DNA of 12,764 nt. It comes from an uncultured Lachnospiraceae bacterium (GTDB lineage: Bacteria; Bacillota; Clostridia; Lachnospirales; Lachnospiraceae). Below the pieces are notes generated by a model that searched no databases, was not told the DNA's origin, and saw only the letters and a list, made by a program, of their open reading frames with translations. The stretch is from the NCBI GenBank assembly GCA_934385475.1, contig CAKRPS010000056.1, forward strand, positions 1 to 12,764, in the 5' to 3' direction. This document shows positions 5,159 through 12,726 of this stretch, piece after piece. The translations under genes were made by a program, and so were the position numbers. Each line of letters begins with the position of its first letter. Position 1 is the stretch's first letter.

Positions 5159-6334
5159 TTATGAGCGCAGATCTGTCAGCAGCAGTTCAGCAAGATATTC
5201 TGATGCTTTATAGATCACCTGTGTGTCCACCCGGAACGCAGGATGATGAATCGGATGTCCCACTCCGATGCCGATTTTCACATAACAGCCGGGCACTTCC
5301 CGTTTTCTCGTATCCAGATCCGTATAGAAAGCAAAATCGTCACCGCCCATAGAACTTTCCTCCGGAACGGTTTCCATGCCAAGTCTGTGCGCCACCTCTT
5401 CACATACCGCCGCCATCTGCGCATTGTTATATACGGCTGGCGGTCCCGGTACCCATTCTACCTCTGCCTTTGCACCATAGGCGGCTGCCGTCTGTACGGC
5501 GATCTCCGATACTCTTTTTTCAAACAAAACCCGATCCTCACGGTTCATGGTCCGGACAGTTCCCTCCAGCCATGCCTCCACGGGTATCACATTCCACGTA
5601 TTTCCGGCTTCTATCCTTGTCACACTCAGGAGCGCAGGATGAAACGCATTGATATTCCTGCTCACAACAGTCTGTAGTGCCTGTACTGTTGCTGCCGCCG
5701 TCACGATCGGATCAATCCCATCATCCGGGTGCGCTCCATGGCAGCCAACTCCGGTAATTTTGATTACAAACCGGTCAACGGCTGCCGCCACATAGCCCTC
5801 CCGGATACCGATCACGTTGACCTCATTTGTCGGATCAGCATGAAATCCCCAGATATGCGGAATATCTTCCATCACACCGGTTTCCAGCATTTTCAGGGCC
5901 CCGTGCGACTCTTCTTCTCCCGGCTGAAAAAGAAATTTCACCGTTCCACAAAACTTCTCTCTCTGCTGCTGTAATAAAATCGCTGCCCCAGTTCCGGCCG
6001 TGATATGCAGATCGTGTCCGCAGGCGTGCATCCTTCCCGGATTCTCCGAACGATAGGATACCTCTGCCTTTTCCTCTATCGGAAGTGCATCAATATCGCA
6101 TCGAAGCGCCGTAATTTTAGCCGGTTTTCCATCTTCCGCTTCCCCGGCTGTTCCCTGTACTACCGCGATCAGTCCTGTCTCCAGACTGCTCTGTTCCACA
6201 GCTATCCCTTCTGCCGCCAGAATCTCCTTCAGCTTTTCTGTGGTCTGCTTTTCCTCATAAGCAAGCTCCGGATGCCTGTGAAACCATTTAAACTGTTCTA
6301 TCAGATATTCTTCCAATTCCTGTTGTGTTCTCAT
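5159..6334 (-). CDS. M20D-type amidohydrolase / peptidase
   Basis: A 391-residue metal-dependent hydrolase of the M20 family, subgroup of N-acyl-amino-acid, hippurate and indoleacetyl-amino-acid hydrolases, which split the amide of small N-capped amino acids or short peptides in the cytoplasm. Metal-site residues visible: D80/D82 in RCDIDALPI, C105 and H107 in HACGHD, E140/E141 in QPGEE, H165 in GFHADP, and H363/H364 in HHPAF. The dimerisation domain lies between about 178 and 290. The usual GSEDF near the C-terminus reads GGDDF. The start is the ATG at 6334, with GAGGAG 5 bases before it; a TTG 15 bases upstream would lie inside that ribosome site. It sits 26 bases after the DppC-like permease, so it closes the transporter operon, and it probably hydrolyses what the transporter brings in. 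The true substrate is unknown. Confidence 0.9.
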   Translation of the reverse strand: MRTQQELEEYLIEQFKWFHRHPELAYEEKQTTEKLKEILAAEGIAVEQSSLETGLIAVVQGTAGEAEDGKPAKITALRCDIDALPIEEKAEVSYRSENPGRMHACGHDLHITAGTGAAILLQQQREKFCGTVKFLFQPGEEESHGALKMLETGVMEDIPHIWGFHADPTNEVNVIGIREGYVAAAVDRFVIKITGVGCHGAHPDDGIDPIVTAAATVQALQTVVSRNINAFHPALLSVTRIEAGNTWNVIPVEAWLEGTVRTMNREDRVLFEKRVSEIAVQTAAAYGAKAEVEWVPGPPAVYNNAQMAAVCEEVAHRLGMETVPEESSMGGDDFAFYTDLDTRKREVPGCYVKIGIGVGHPIHHPAFRVDTQVIYKASEYLAELLLTDLRS

Positions 6335-6360
6335 CACACTGCTCCTCAATCTGTCGTTTC

Positions 6361-7269
6361 TTATTTTCCTCCGTTTGGATCAAGTGCATCCCTCAGGGCA
6401 TCTCCGATAAAGTTGATCGCCATAACAAGAATCACGATGACCAGTCCCGGCGGAATCCAGAGCCATGGCTGCGAAGTCAGCACTGTCAGTGACTGCGCCC
6501 CATTCAGCATATTTCCGAGACTCGCTGTAGGTGGCTGCACTCCCTGCCCCAGAAAGCTGAGCGCTGCCTCATCCAGCATGGAGATTGCCAGAACCGAAGT
6601 CGCATAGACCAGGATCGGTGCCACCGTGTTGGGCAGGATCTCTGAAAAAAGGATATGTCGAAGCGGCATCCCTGCCACAATATTTCCTTTGACAAAATTT
6701 GTCTCCCGCAGATTAAGCACATTTCCACGCACCAGCCTGGCAATTCCCGGCCAGTCCACAAAGCCCAGGATCAGGATAATGTTCCACATTCCCGGTTTGA
6801 AGATGGCAGCCGCCACAAGCACCAGCAAAATATACGGAAATGACATCACCATATCCGTAAAACGCATGATGATCATGTCTGCCACGCCGCCAAAATACCC
6901 TGCGATCAGGCCAAGCAATACCCCGATCACCGTAGAGATGATCGTCGCCATGGCACCCACTAACAGCGATATTCTGGTCGCATACAGAAGTCTGCTGAGC
7001 ACATCCCGGCCGATCTGATCCGTGCCAAGCCAGAACTGTGCTGACGGTGCTCCGTTAAACGGCCCCGCAAGCTCATTCGGATCATAGGGGGCAATGACAG
7101 GTGCCAGAAGCGCCGCTCCCACAATAATGATCAATACGACAAGGCTTACCGCTGCAAGATGATGTTTCCGGAAACGACGCCACACAGTCTGTAGATATTT
7201 TTCGTTGCTGAGGTCTATCCTGTTGTTTTCGTCCGGTTTATTCTGTTTTCTGATTTTTGCTCCAATCAT
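6361..7269 (-). CDS. Peptide ABC transporter permease, DppC/OppC type
   Basis: A 302-residue integral membrane permease of the DppC/OppC type. It has a cytoplasmic N-terminal tail of about 38 residues, a first membrane helix (LAAVSLVVLIIIVGAALLA), the GTDQIGRDVLSRLLYATRISL signature and about five more helices. The cytoplasmic loop that docks on the ATPases (EAA loop) reads FVKGNIVAGMPLRHILFSEILPN. Its end is canonical, but the usual Glu-Ala-Ala core is replaced by Lys-Gly-Asn. The ATG at 7269 is preceded by AGGAAGG at a rather long 13 bases, so initiation may be modest. It follows the DppB-like gene by 64 bases. Confidence 0.93.
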   Translation of the reverse strand: MIGAKIRKQNKPDENNRIDLSNEKYLQTVWRRFRKHHLAAVSLVVLIIIVGAALLAPVIAPYDPNELAGPFNGAPSAQFWLGTDQIGRDVLSRLLYATRISLLVGAMATIISTVIGVLLGLIAGYFGGVADMIIMRFTDMVMSFPYILLVLVAAAIFKPGMWNIILILGFVDWPGIARLVRGNVLNLRETNFVKGNIVAGMPLRHILFSEILPNTVAPILVYATSVLAISMLDEAALSFLGQGVQPPTASLGNMLNGAQSLTVLTSQPWLWIPPGLVIVILVMAINFIGDALRDALDPNGGK

Positions 7270-7333
7270 CTGTATGTCTGAACCTTCCTACTCTTTCAGA
7301 TTAATAACTTTTTTACCATCACCGTTGCCAGAA

Positions 7334-8281
7334 TCAGTCAAGCTGGATCGTAGGGTCAACAAGTGCATAGAGGATATCCGTAATCAGATTCGCCACAAGC
7401 ACGACCACAGCCGACAGCAGACACACTCCCATAATAACCGGATAATCCCGGTTGCTGATCGCACTCATTGTCATAAGGCCAAGTCCCGGCCATGAAAATA
7501 CCTGCTCGATGATCACGGCCCCTCCAAAAAGTACCGGGATTTCCATACCGATCACCGTGATAATAGGTACCAGTGCATTTTTCAGCGCATGCTTCCAGAT
7601 CACCTGAAAGCGTCCGATTCCCTTTGCACGGGCGGTGCGCAGGTAATCCTGCTGAAGGATCTCCAGCACTGCACTTCTGATATAACGGATATTGCTTCCC
7701 GCCATGGAAAAAGCAAGCACAAGAACCGGCATCACCATATGTTTTGCCACATCACCGGCGCTTCCTGCCGTTCCAAGCGTGGTCATCCCGCTCGAAGGAA
7801 GCCAGCCAAGCTTGACTGTAAAGATAAATATCAAAAGCAATGACAGGAAAAAGCCTGGGATACTGCTTCCCAGAAACGAAACCGTAACGACCGCATAATC
7901 CCCTTTGGAATACTGGTGGATCGCACTGTAGATTCCTGCCGGGATGGCAAACAGAAGGCTTACTACCAGAGAGACTCCCATCAAAAGAAGGGTCGGTCCT
8001 AAATGGCTCCCGATCATGGCACTCACCGCCTGATAGGATTTCATGGAATAGCCCAGGTTTCCGTGTAAAAGCTGTCCAAGCCACACAAAATACTGCACAT
8101 AAACCGGTTTGTCCAGGCCGAGCGCAATCTTCTTCGCTTCGACCGCCGCCTGTGACACACGCGGTCCCTGTAACATTTCAAGCGGGCTTCCCGCCAGGCA
8201 CATAATGGCATAATCAATGATGGTAATGCCGATCAGCACCGGTATGGCAACCAAAATTCGTTTTAAAATATACTTACCCAA
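7334..8281 (-). CDS. Peptide ABC transporter permease, DppB/OppB type
   Basis: A 315-residue membrane permease pairing with the DppC-like protein to form the channel for peptides. It opens with LGKYILKRILVAIPVLIGITIIDYAI, the standard first helix of this family, and has about six helices. Its EAA loop DYLRTARAKGIGRFQVIWKHALKNALVPI is canonical, and the terminus ALVDPTIQLD is normal. The start is TTG at 8281: GGGAGG lies 6 bases upstream and the protein then matches family length, while a longer frame back to 8383 adds a basic, non-homologous stretch inside the preceding gene. This start overlaps the last 8 bases of the ATPase gene, so translation is probably coupled. Confidence 0.93.
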   Translation of the reverse strand: MGKYILKRILVAIPVLIGITIIDYAIMCLAGSPLEMLQGPRVSQAAVEAKKIALGLDKPVYVQYFVWLGQLLHGNLGYSMKSYQAVSAMIGSHLGPTLLLMGVSLVVSLLFAIPAGIYSAIHQYSKGDYAVVTVSFLGSSIPGFFLSLLLIFIFTVKLGWLPSSGMTTLGTAGSAGDVAKHMVMPVLVLAFSMAGSNIRYIRSAVLEILQQDYLRTARAKGIGRFQVIWKHALKNALVPIITVIGMEIPVLFGGAVIIEQVFSWPGLGLMTMSAISNRDYPVIMGVCLLSAVVVLVANLITDILYALVDPTIQLD

Positions 8282-9110
8282 GGTAGGCCTCCCTTCTGTC
8301 CGGGTCAGGCACCGGCTCTGCTGCAAGAAGCATCTGCGTATAAGGATCTTCCGGGTGCGAGAACACCTTTCCAGCCTCCCCATACTCCACGATCCTGCCG
8401 TTGTGCATCACTGCAATATGATCGCTCATATAGTGGACTGCCCCCAGCCCATGCGCAATAAACAGCATGGTAAGTCCTAATTCTTTCTGTAAACTTTTTA
8501 ATAGATTCAGGATCTGTGCCTGAATGGACACATCCAGCGCACTTACCGGTTCATCACACACCAGAAACTCCGGATTCAGTGAAAGTGCCTTCGCGATGCC
8601 GATTCTCTGTCTCTGTCCTCCGGAAAATTCGTGTGGATATCTCCCCAGAACTGTTTTGGGAAGTCCTACCATGTCGAGCAGTCTGTGTACATCCTGTTCT
8701 ATCGTTCCCTTATCGGATATCTTATGGTACAGCATCGGCTGTGCCAGAATCTCATAAATATGCTTTCTGGGGTTCAGGGAAGAATATGGATCCTGAAAAA
8801 CCATCTGCAGTTTTGTCCGGATCTTCTGCATCTCTTTTTTGTCCTTGGCAATCTGTGCAAGATTTCTTCCTTTATAATAAATGTTACCGGCCGTAGGTTT
8901 CTCCAATCCGACAAGCTGCCTTCCCACTGTGGATTTGCCGGAACCGGATTCTCCTACAAGTCCTAACGTTTCTCCCTGTTCAATCGAAAAGCTCACGCCG
9001 TCCACCGCCTCTATGCGGCCCGTTGTATGTGTGATAATGCCACCCTTGACCGGATAGTACTTTTTCATATCCTCTACCCTGATCAGCCATTCTCTGCGAT
9101 CCTGTTCCAT
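8274..9110 (-). CDS. Peptide ABC transporter ATP-binding protein, DppF/OppF type
   Basis: A 278-residue ATPase powering peptide import. Seen: Walker A GESGSGKST, Q-loop MVFQDPYSSLNPR, signature FSGGQRQRIGIAKAL, Walker B EFLVCDEPVSALDVS, and the oligopeptide-family end HPEDPYTQMLLAAEPVPDP. The switch-histidine region reads LFIAHGLGAVHYMSD: the histidine is kept, but the almost invariant following Asp is Gly. It lacks the cysteine-rich tail of the partner ATPase, which is common for the F subunit. I start at the ATG at 9110 because GAGG lies 6-7 bases upstream; the ATG at 9122 has no good site. It is 37 bases after the DppD-like gene and overlaps the DppB-like start by 8 bases. Confidence 0.93.
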   Translation of the reverse strand: MEQDRREWLIRVEDMKKYYPVKGGIITHTTGRIEAVDGVSFSIEQGETLGLVGESGSGKSTVGRQLVGLEKPTAGNIYYKGRNLAQIAKDKKEMQKIRTKLQMVFQDPYSSLNPRKHIYEILAQPMLYHKISDKGTIEQDVHRLLDMVGLPKTVLGRYPHEFSGGQRQRIGIAKALSLNPEFLVCDEPVSALDVSIQAQILNLLKSLQKELGLTMLFIAHGLGAVHYMSDHIAVMHNGRIVEYGEAGKVFSHPEDPYTQMLLAAEPVPDPDRREAYLG

Positions 9111-9147
9111 GCTAATCCTCATTTCTGCGCACGTTCTTTGCCATGTC

Positions 9148-10125
9148 TTATCTGATTTCCTGTGCCGCCGCTACGACACACCGTGCCATATGCCCCTCTG
9201 AAAAGGAGTACAACTGCTGTGGCAGACTGCATCTCTGTTCACAGTAGGGACACCTTGATGCAAACCGGCAGCCTTCTATGTCATCATAGCTCTCCGGGAC
9301 CATTCCCGGAATCGCAACCAGTTCTCTCTCCTTATCATCCCGTACCGTAGGTACCGTCGCCAGAAGCGCCCTGGTATAAGGATGCTTCGGATTCCGGAAG
9401 ATATCCCTTACCGATCCTTCTTCTATAATCTGACCTGCATACATGACGATCACCCGGTCTGCCATATTGGCAACCAGCCCGATATCATGCGTGATCAGAA
9501 TAATAGACATCCCGTTTTCCTGCTGTAGCTTATGCAAGAGCTTCATGATCTGTGCCTGGATCGTTACATCCAGTGCCGTTGTGGGCTCATCTGCGATCAG
9601 AAGCTTCGGATTGCAGGCGATCGCCATAGCGATCATAACACGCTGGCGCATGCCTCCGGATAAGGTATGCGGATATTTCTTCATGGTCTTTTCCGGCTCC
9701 GGCATTCCCACCTTCTCCAGCAGAGACACACCTCTCTTCCATGCCTCTTCCTTCGTGGCACCCAGGTGTGCGCGGATACTTTCCGTGAGCTGGTTTCCGA
9801 TCGTCAGCACCGGATTGAGTGAAGTGAGCGGGTCCTGAAAGATCATGGTCATCTCATTTCCCCGTATTTTATCCAGCTCCCTTTCCGACATGGATAGAAT
9901 ATCTTTATCGTCAAACAGGACAGAGCCGTCTATGACAGCTCCGCCCTTCTTTAATAATCCCATAACAGACAAGGAGGTAACGCTTTTGCCACAGCCGGAT
10001 TCTCCGACAATGCACACAACCTCTCCCCGGTCCACATGAAAGCTTACGTGGTCTACCGTAATACTGCTTCCATAATCAGCTTTAAAGGCTGTCGTCAGAT
10101 TGTCAACTTCCAACAGATGCGGCAT
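9148..10125 (-). CDS. Peptide ABC transporter ATP-binding protein, DppD/OppD type
   Basis: A 325-residue ATPase, partner of the DppF-like subunit. Motifs: Walker A GESGCGKSV at about residue 41, Q-loop MIFQDPLTSLNPVL, signature LSGGMRQRVMIAMAI, Walker B KLLIADEPTTALDVT, switch histidine in LITHDIGLVANMAD, and the family end NPKHPYTRALLATVP. The C-terminal extension has a cysteine cluster, CRFASRCPYCEQRC, with a further Cys near the end. In several OppD/DppD proteins this kind of cluster binds an iron-sulphur centre or supports domain packing. The ATG at 10125 has GGGAGG 7 bases upstream. It lies 38 bases after the binding-protein gene. In this family subunit pairs are usually obligate heterodimers, fitting two adjacent unequal ATPase genes. 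Confidence 0.95.
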   Translation of the reverse strand: MPHLLEVDNLTTAFKADYGSSITVDHVSFHVDRGEVVCIVGESGCGKSVTSLSVMGLLKKGGAVIDGSVLFDDKDILSMSERELDKIRGNEMTMIFQDPLTSLNPVLTIGNQLTESIRAHLGATKEEAWKRGVSLLEKVGMPEPEKTMKKYPHTLSGGMRQRVMIAMAIACNPKLLIADEPTTALDVTIQAQIMKLLHKLQQENGMSIILITHDIGLVANMADRVIVMYAGQIIEEGSVRDIFRNPKHPYTRALLATVPTVRDDKERELVAIPGMVPESYDDIEGCRFASRCPYCEQRCSLPQQLYSFSEGHMARCVVAAAQEIR

Positions 10126-10163
10126 AATGCTACCTCCCTGAATTATCTTTCTATCTTGAATAA

Positions 10164-11834
10164 CTATTCAGTTACATCCCAATTCTGTACATCATTAAAG
10201 AAACCATACACAGTCGGCTCTGCACCTGTCACACGATTGCTTACAGCACCAAGCTGGCTGATTACATACGCGGTGAACATCGGCACTTCGTCCTTAACCT
10301 TCTGATCTACGATCGCATAATCTTTCTTGAGCTGCTGTGTGTCTGCCGTGCCCTGTGTATCCTCCAGCGCTGCATTGATCTCATCATCAGAATAGCCGGT
10401 CCAGCTTCCTTCTCCGCTAAGGAGCCAGGTTACATCGGGATACGGATCTACCGGTGCGTAGGTATACTGTACTGCCATCATATCATAATCCGTACTTCCC
10501 GCTACAGACATCAGGCTGGCAAGATCCATTGTTGTCACCTGTACATTGATTCCAACCTGTGCCCACTGTGCTGCCAGAATCTGCGCACCGTTGACAAAGG
10601 TACTGTCCCCGGACCATACATAGAACTGCAATGTCTTTGATCCATCCCATCCGGCTTCCTGCAAAAGTTCCTTTGCCTTCTCCGGATCATAAGGTGTTGC
10701 TTCGATCGATTCATCAAAATACGGGCTTGCAGAAGTTACAAAGCCTTCTGTCACATCTCCGTGTCCCTTCAAAAGCTCATCGACCAGCTTCTGTCTGTCA
10801 ATTGCATATACCAGTGCCTGACGAACCCTCGCATCCGGAAGGTTTGCTGTCTGCACATATACGGACTGTGTCGTAATCGGTGCTCCATATACGGCCTTTA
10901 CATTGTCAAGTGCCTCGATACTCTCATAATCTGTCTCAGGAATTGCTGTCATGGTAAGCTGTGTAATATCAATTTCTCCGGACTGCAATCCTGCATAGAC
11001 CTGACTGCCATCCACGATCTTGATATTCAGCTTATCGATCTTCGGTGCTCCCTTCCAGTAATCCTTGTTTGCTGTATAGGAAATATAGTGATCCGCATCA
11101 TAGTCTGTCACAAGGAACGGTCCATTGATCACATCCGGGTGGCTGAACCAGTCCGTTGTCAGCAGTTCTTCTTCGCTGAGCTGTTCAATGGATGCCTTGG
11201 GCACTGCCCTTAAATATCTTCCGTAGGTATTTTCAAAGGAAGTAAGGGACATCGGATACTTTGCCGTAAACTGTAATGTTTTGTCATCCAGAATCGTAAG
11301 ACCATCCATGCTCTCTGCATTGGGCTCTACAAAGCCTTCATCAGAAGTTCCCTCAAACGCATATAACATTAAAGTAGTATTATTTACAGCCGGGCTTGCC
11401 AGACGACGGACCGTATATTCCAGATCCTCCGCGGTAACCGGCTCTCCGTTTGACCAGGTTGCATTATCATCAATATGCACCACAAAGTTCAGATTATCCT
11501 CTGTTGTGATGGAATCTGCCAGCATATACTGGAAATTAGAATCCTTATCAAGCTCTACCAGCGGCAGGAACATCAGATCCACCGCATATTTATTGATCTC
11601 TGTCTGATCAATAGCGAACGGATTGATTCCTCCCAGGCTGCTGGTAACTCCGACATTGATGATCTTCTCTCCTTCTGCTGCCTCTGCCGGACCTCCTGCT
11701 ACGTCTGAAGCATCCGCTGCACCGGTCTCTCCCGTACCTGCCGCGCCACTGTCAGCTGACCCGCAGGCTGCCGTCGATGCCGCAAGAGCCAGCATCAAAA
11801 ACACGCTTGCAATTTTCTTCGATAACTTTTTCAT
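10164..11834 (-). CDS. Peptide/solute-binding lipoprotein, ABC family 5 (SBP_bac_5)
   Basis: A 556-residue extracellular binding protein that captures peptides, or sometimes nickel or other small solutes, and hands them to the permease pair. It has a lipoprotein signal: basic MKKLSKKIASVF, a hydrophobic stretch, then lipobox ASTAAC with C24 as the lipidated cysteine. An Ala/Gly/Glu linker of about 35 residues follows. The mature domain begins near IINVGVTSSLGGINPF and shows family marks such as WSNGEPVTAEDLEYTVRRL, NGPFLVTDY, RVRQALVYAIDRQKLV and PYDPEKAKELLQEAGWDG. The ATG at 11834 has AGGAGG 5 bases upstream, stronger than its neighbours, as expected for the most abundant subunit. It is the first gene of the operon, read from the promoter at 11897-11925. 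The ligand cannot be told from sequence. Confidence 0.94.
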   Translation of the reverse strand: MKKLSKKIASVFLMLALAASTAACGSADSGAAGTGETGAADASDVAGGPAEAAEGEKIINVGVTSSLGGINPFAIDQTEINKYAVDLMFLPLVELDKDSNFQYMLADSITTEDNLNFVVHIDDNATWSNGEPVTAEDLEYTVRRLASPAVNNTTLMLYAFEGTSDEGFVEPNAESMDGLTILDDKTLQFTAKYPMSLTSFENTYGRYLRAVPKASIEQLSEEELLTTDWFSHPDVINGPFLVTDYDADHYISYTANKDYWKGAPKIDKLNIKIVDGSQVYAGLQSGEIDITQLTMTAIPETDYESIEALDNVKAVYGAPITTQSVYVQTANLPDARVRQALVYAIDRQKLVDELLKGHGDVTEGFVTSASPYFDESIEATPYDPEKAKELLQEAGWDGSKTLQFYVWSGDSTFVNGAQILAAQWAQVGINVQVTTMDLASLMSVAGSTDYDMMAVQYTYAPVDPYPDVTWLLSGEGSWTGYSDDEINAALEDTQGTADTQQLKKDYAIVDQKVKDEVPMFTAYVISQLGAVSNRVTGAEPTVYGFFNDVQNWDVTE

Positions 11835-11867
11835 AACATCCTCCTTTATTATTGCTCCTCGTCTCTT

Positions 11868-11885
11868 TTCCTAGTTCATTCCTAG
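11868..11885 (-). promoter_or_regulatory. Direct repeats in the transporter operon leader
   Basis: The heptamer TTCCTAG occurs at 11868-11874 and 11879-11885, 11 bp apart (one helical turn), and the second runs into the palindrome CCTAGG. The pair lies just downstream of the expected transcription start of the binding-protein promoter, a common place for a repressor operator. No regulator gene is in the window, so this stays a suggestion. Confidence 0.35.
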
Positions 11886-11896
11886 GTTTTGTATGA

Positions 11897-11925
11897 ATTA
11901 TATGATTCCTTCTATAAAATGTCAA
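11897..11925 (-). promoter_or_regulatory. Sigma-A promoter of the peptide transporter operon
   Basis: On the minus strand there is a perfect TTGACA (11925-11920) and a perfect TATAAT (11902-11897) with a 17-bp spacer. Transcription should start near 11890, giving a leader of about 55 bases before the binding-protein ATG. Both hexamers match consensus, so expression should be strong unless repressed. Confidence 0.88.
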
Positions 11926-11991
11926 CAGTTTTTTCCAAATTTCTTCTATAATGCAGGACTGTTCTTTTTTTCGGTTCAGTATAGCATAATC

Positions 11992-12020
11992 TTGACAAGA
12001 AATGCAATGCGATGTATATT
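11992..12020 (+). promoter_or_regulatory. Sigma-A promoter of the C39-like peptidase gene
   Basis: On the plus strand there is TTGACA (11992-11997), a 17-bp spacer, and TATATT (12015-12020), one mismatch from consensus. The start should fall near 12027, leaving a leader of about 58 bases. It is divergent from the transporter promoter, and the two -35 boxes are 66 bp apart, so one regulator could act on both. Confidence 0.85.
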
Positions 12021-12021
12021 C

Positions 12022-12068
12022 TCATTTGTCATAAATGATCGTTCCATACGCGGAACGCCCTCAAATGA
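12022..12068 (+). promoter_or_regulatory. Nested stem-loops in the peptidase leader
   Basis: TCATTTG (12022-12028) can pair with CAAATGA (12062-12068), enclosing a hairpin CGTTCC/GGAACG (12040-12045 with 12052-12057, 6-base loop). Alternatively the first arm can pair locally with AAATGA at 12033-12038. These are mutually exclusive folds ending about 5 bases before the ribosome site. They could tune translation, but the pairings are short and no known riboswitch pattern is recognised. Confidence 0.35.
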
Positions 12069-12084
12069 AAAAAGAGGTATACCA

Positions 12085-12726
12085 ATGAAAAATTTGCTTA
12101 ACTATCAGAGCAGCGAATACGACTGCGGACCAGTTGCGCTTACCAACGCCATCCGATACTTATTTGACCGAGAGGTTATCTATCCTGATATCATTAAGTA
12201 TATTATGTTATATTGTCTGGATTCTTATAACGAAGCCGGTGAGGTTGGCAAAAAAGGTACTTCCGCTTCCGCCATGATGTTCTTGAGCAACTGGCTGAAC
12301 CAGTTTGGCAAAGTGAAAAATTTCCCTATTTCCTGTGAATTTCTGTCAGGCGAATCCGTGTACCTGTCCCAGAGCAGCAGCATTATTACCGCGTTGCAGC
12401 AAGGCGGTGCCGTTGTATTACGGCTTTTCCTGGATGTCGCTCATTATGTACTTCTTACCGGTGTGGAAGGTGATAATGTATATCTCTTCGACCCTTACTA
12501 TGAAGAGCCGGACGACCCGGATCTGGACAAAGAATATTTAGAAGAAGGCATCACTTTTATCTCAGGCCAGCCAAAGCGGGCAAACCGCATGATTTCCATG
12601 GCACGGTTAAACCGTCTGACCAAGGGCTTTTATGAAATGGGGCCTTATGAAACCCGTGAGGCACTGATTGTCTTTAACAAAGAGACGGAGCTGTTCTCCG
12701 AAGATACGATTGATTATTTTATATAA
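12085..12726 (+). CDS. C39-like cysteine peptidase domain protein
   Basis: A 213-residue protein with the papain-like catalytic set of the C39 / C39_2 group: Q8 and C14 in LNYQSSEYDCGPVAL, H120 in VAHYVLLTGV, and D136 in LFDPYYEEP. The fold fills most of the chain. There is no signal peptide, membrane helix or attached ABC exporter, so it should be cytoplasmic and is not a bacteriocin exporter peptidase. The start is the ATG at 12085, with AGAGG 7 bases upstream; the frame runs open further upstream only through promoter and leader. The acidic EEPDDPDLDKEYLEE insert after the Asp is distinctive. It is divergent from the peptide importer and shares its control region, so a role in handling imported peptides or in self-processing is possible but inferred. 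Family assignment is firm; substrate is unknown. Confidence 0.8.
   Translation: MKNLLNYQSSEYDCGPVALTNAIRYLFDREVIYPDIIKYIMLYCLDSYNEAGEVGKKGTSASAMMFLSNWLNQFGKVKNFPISCEFLSGESVYLSQSSSIITALQQGGAVVLRLFLDVAHYVLLTGVEGDNVYLFDPYYEEPDDPDLDKEYLEEGITFISGQPKRANRMISMARLNRLTKGFYEMGPYETREALIVFNKETELFSEDTIDYFI

Noticed and set aside
4471..5352. 293-codon plus-strand frame
   Set aside because: It lies antisense to pncB and the amidohydrolase gene, both with full family motifs; it has no plausible start or domain.
12065..12088. Seven-codon leader frame (MKKEVYQ) whose TGA overlaps the peptidase ATG
   Set aside because: It has no ribosome site of its own, and the peptidase has its own; most likely coincidence.
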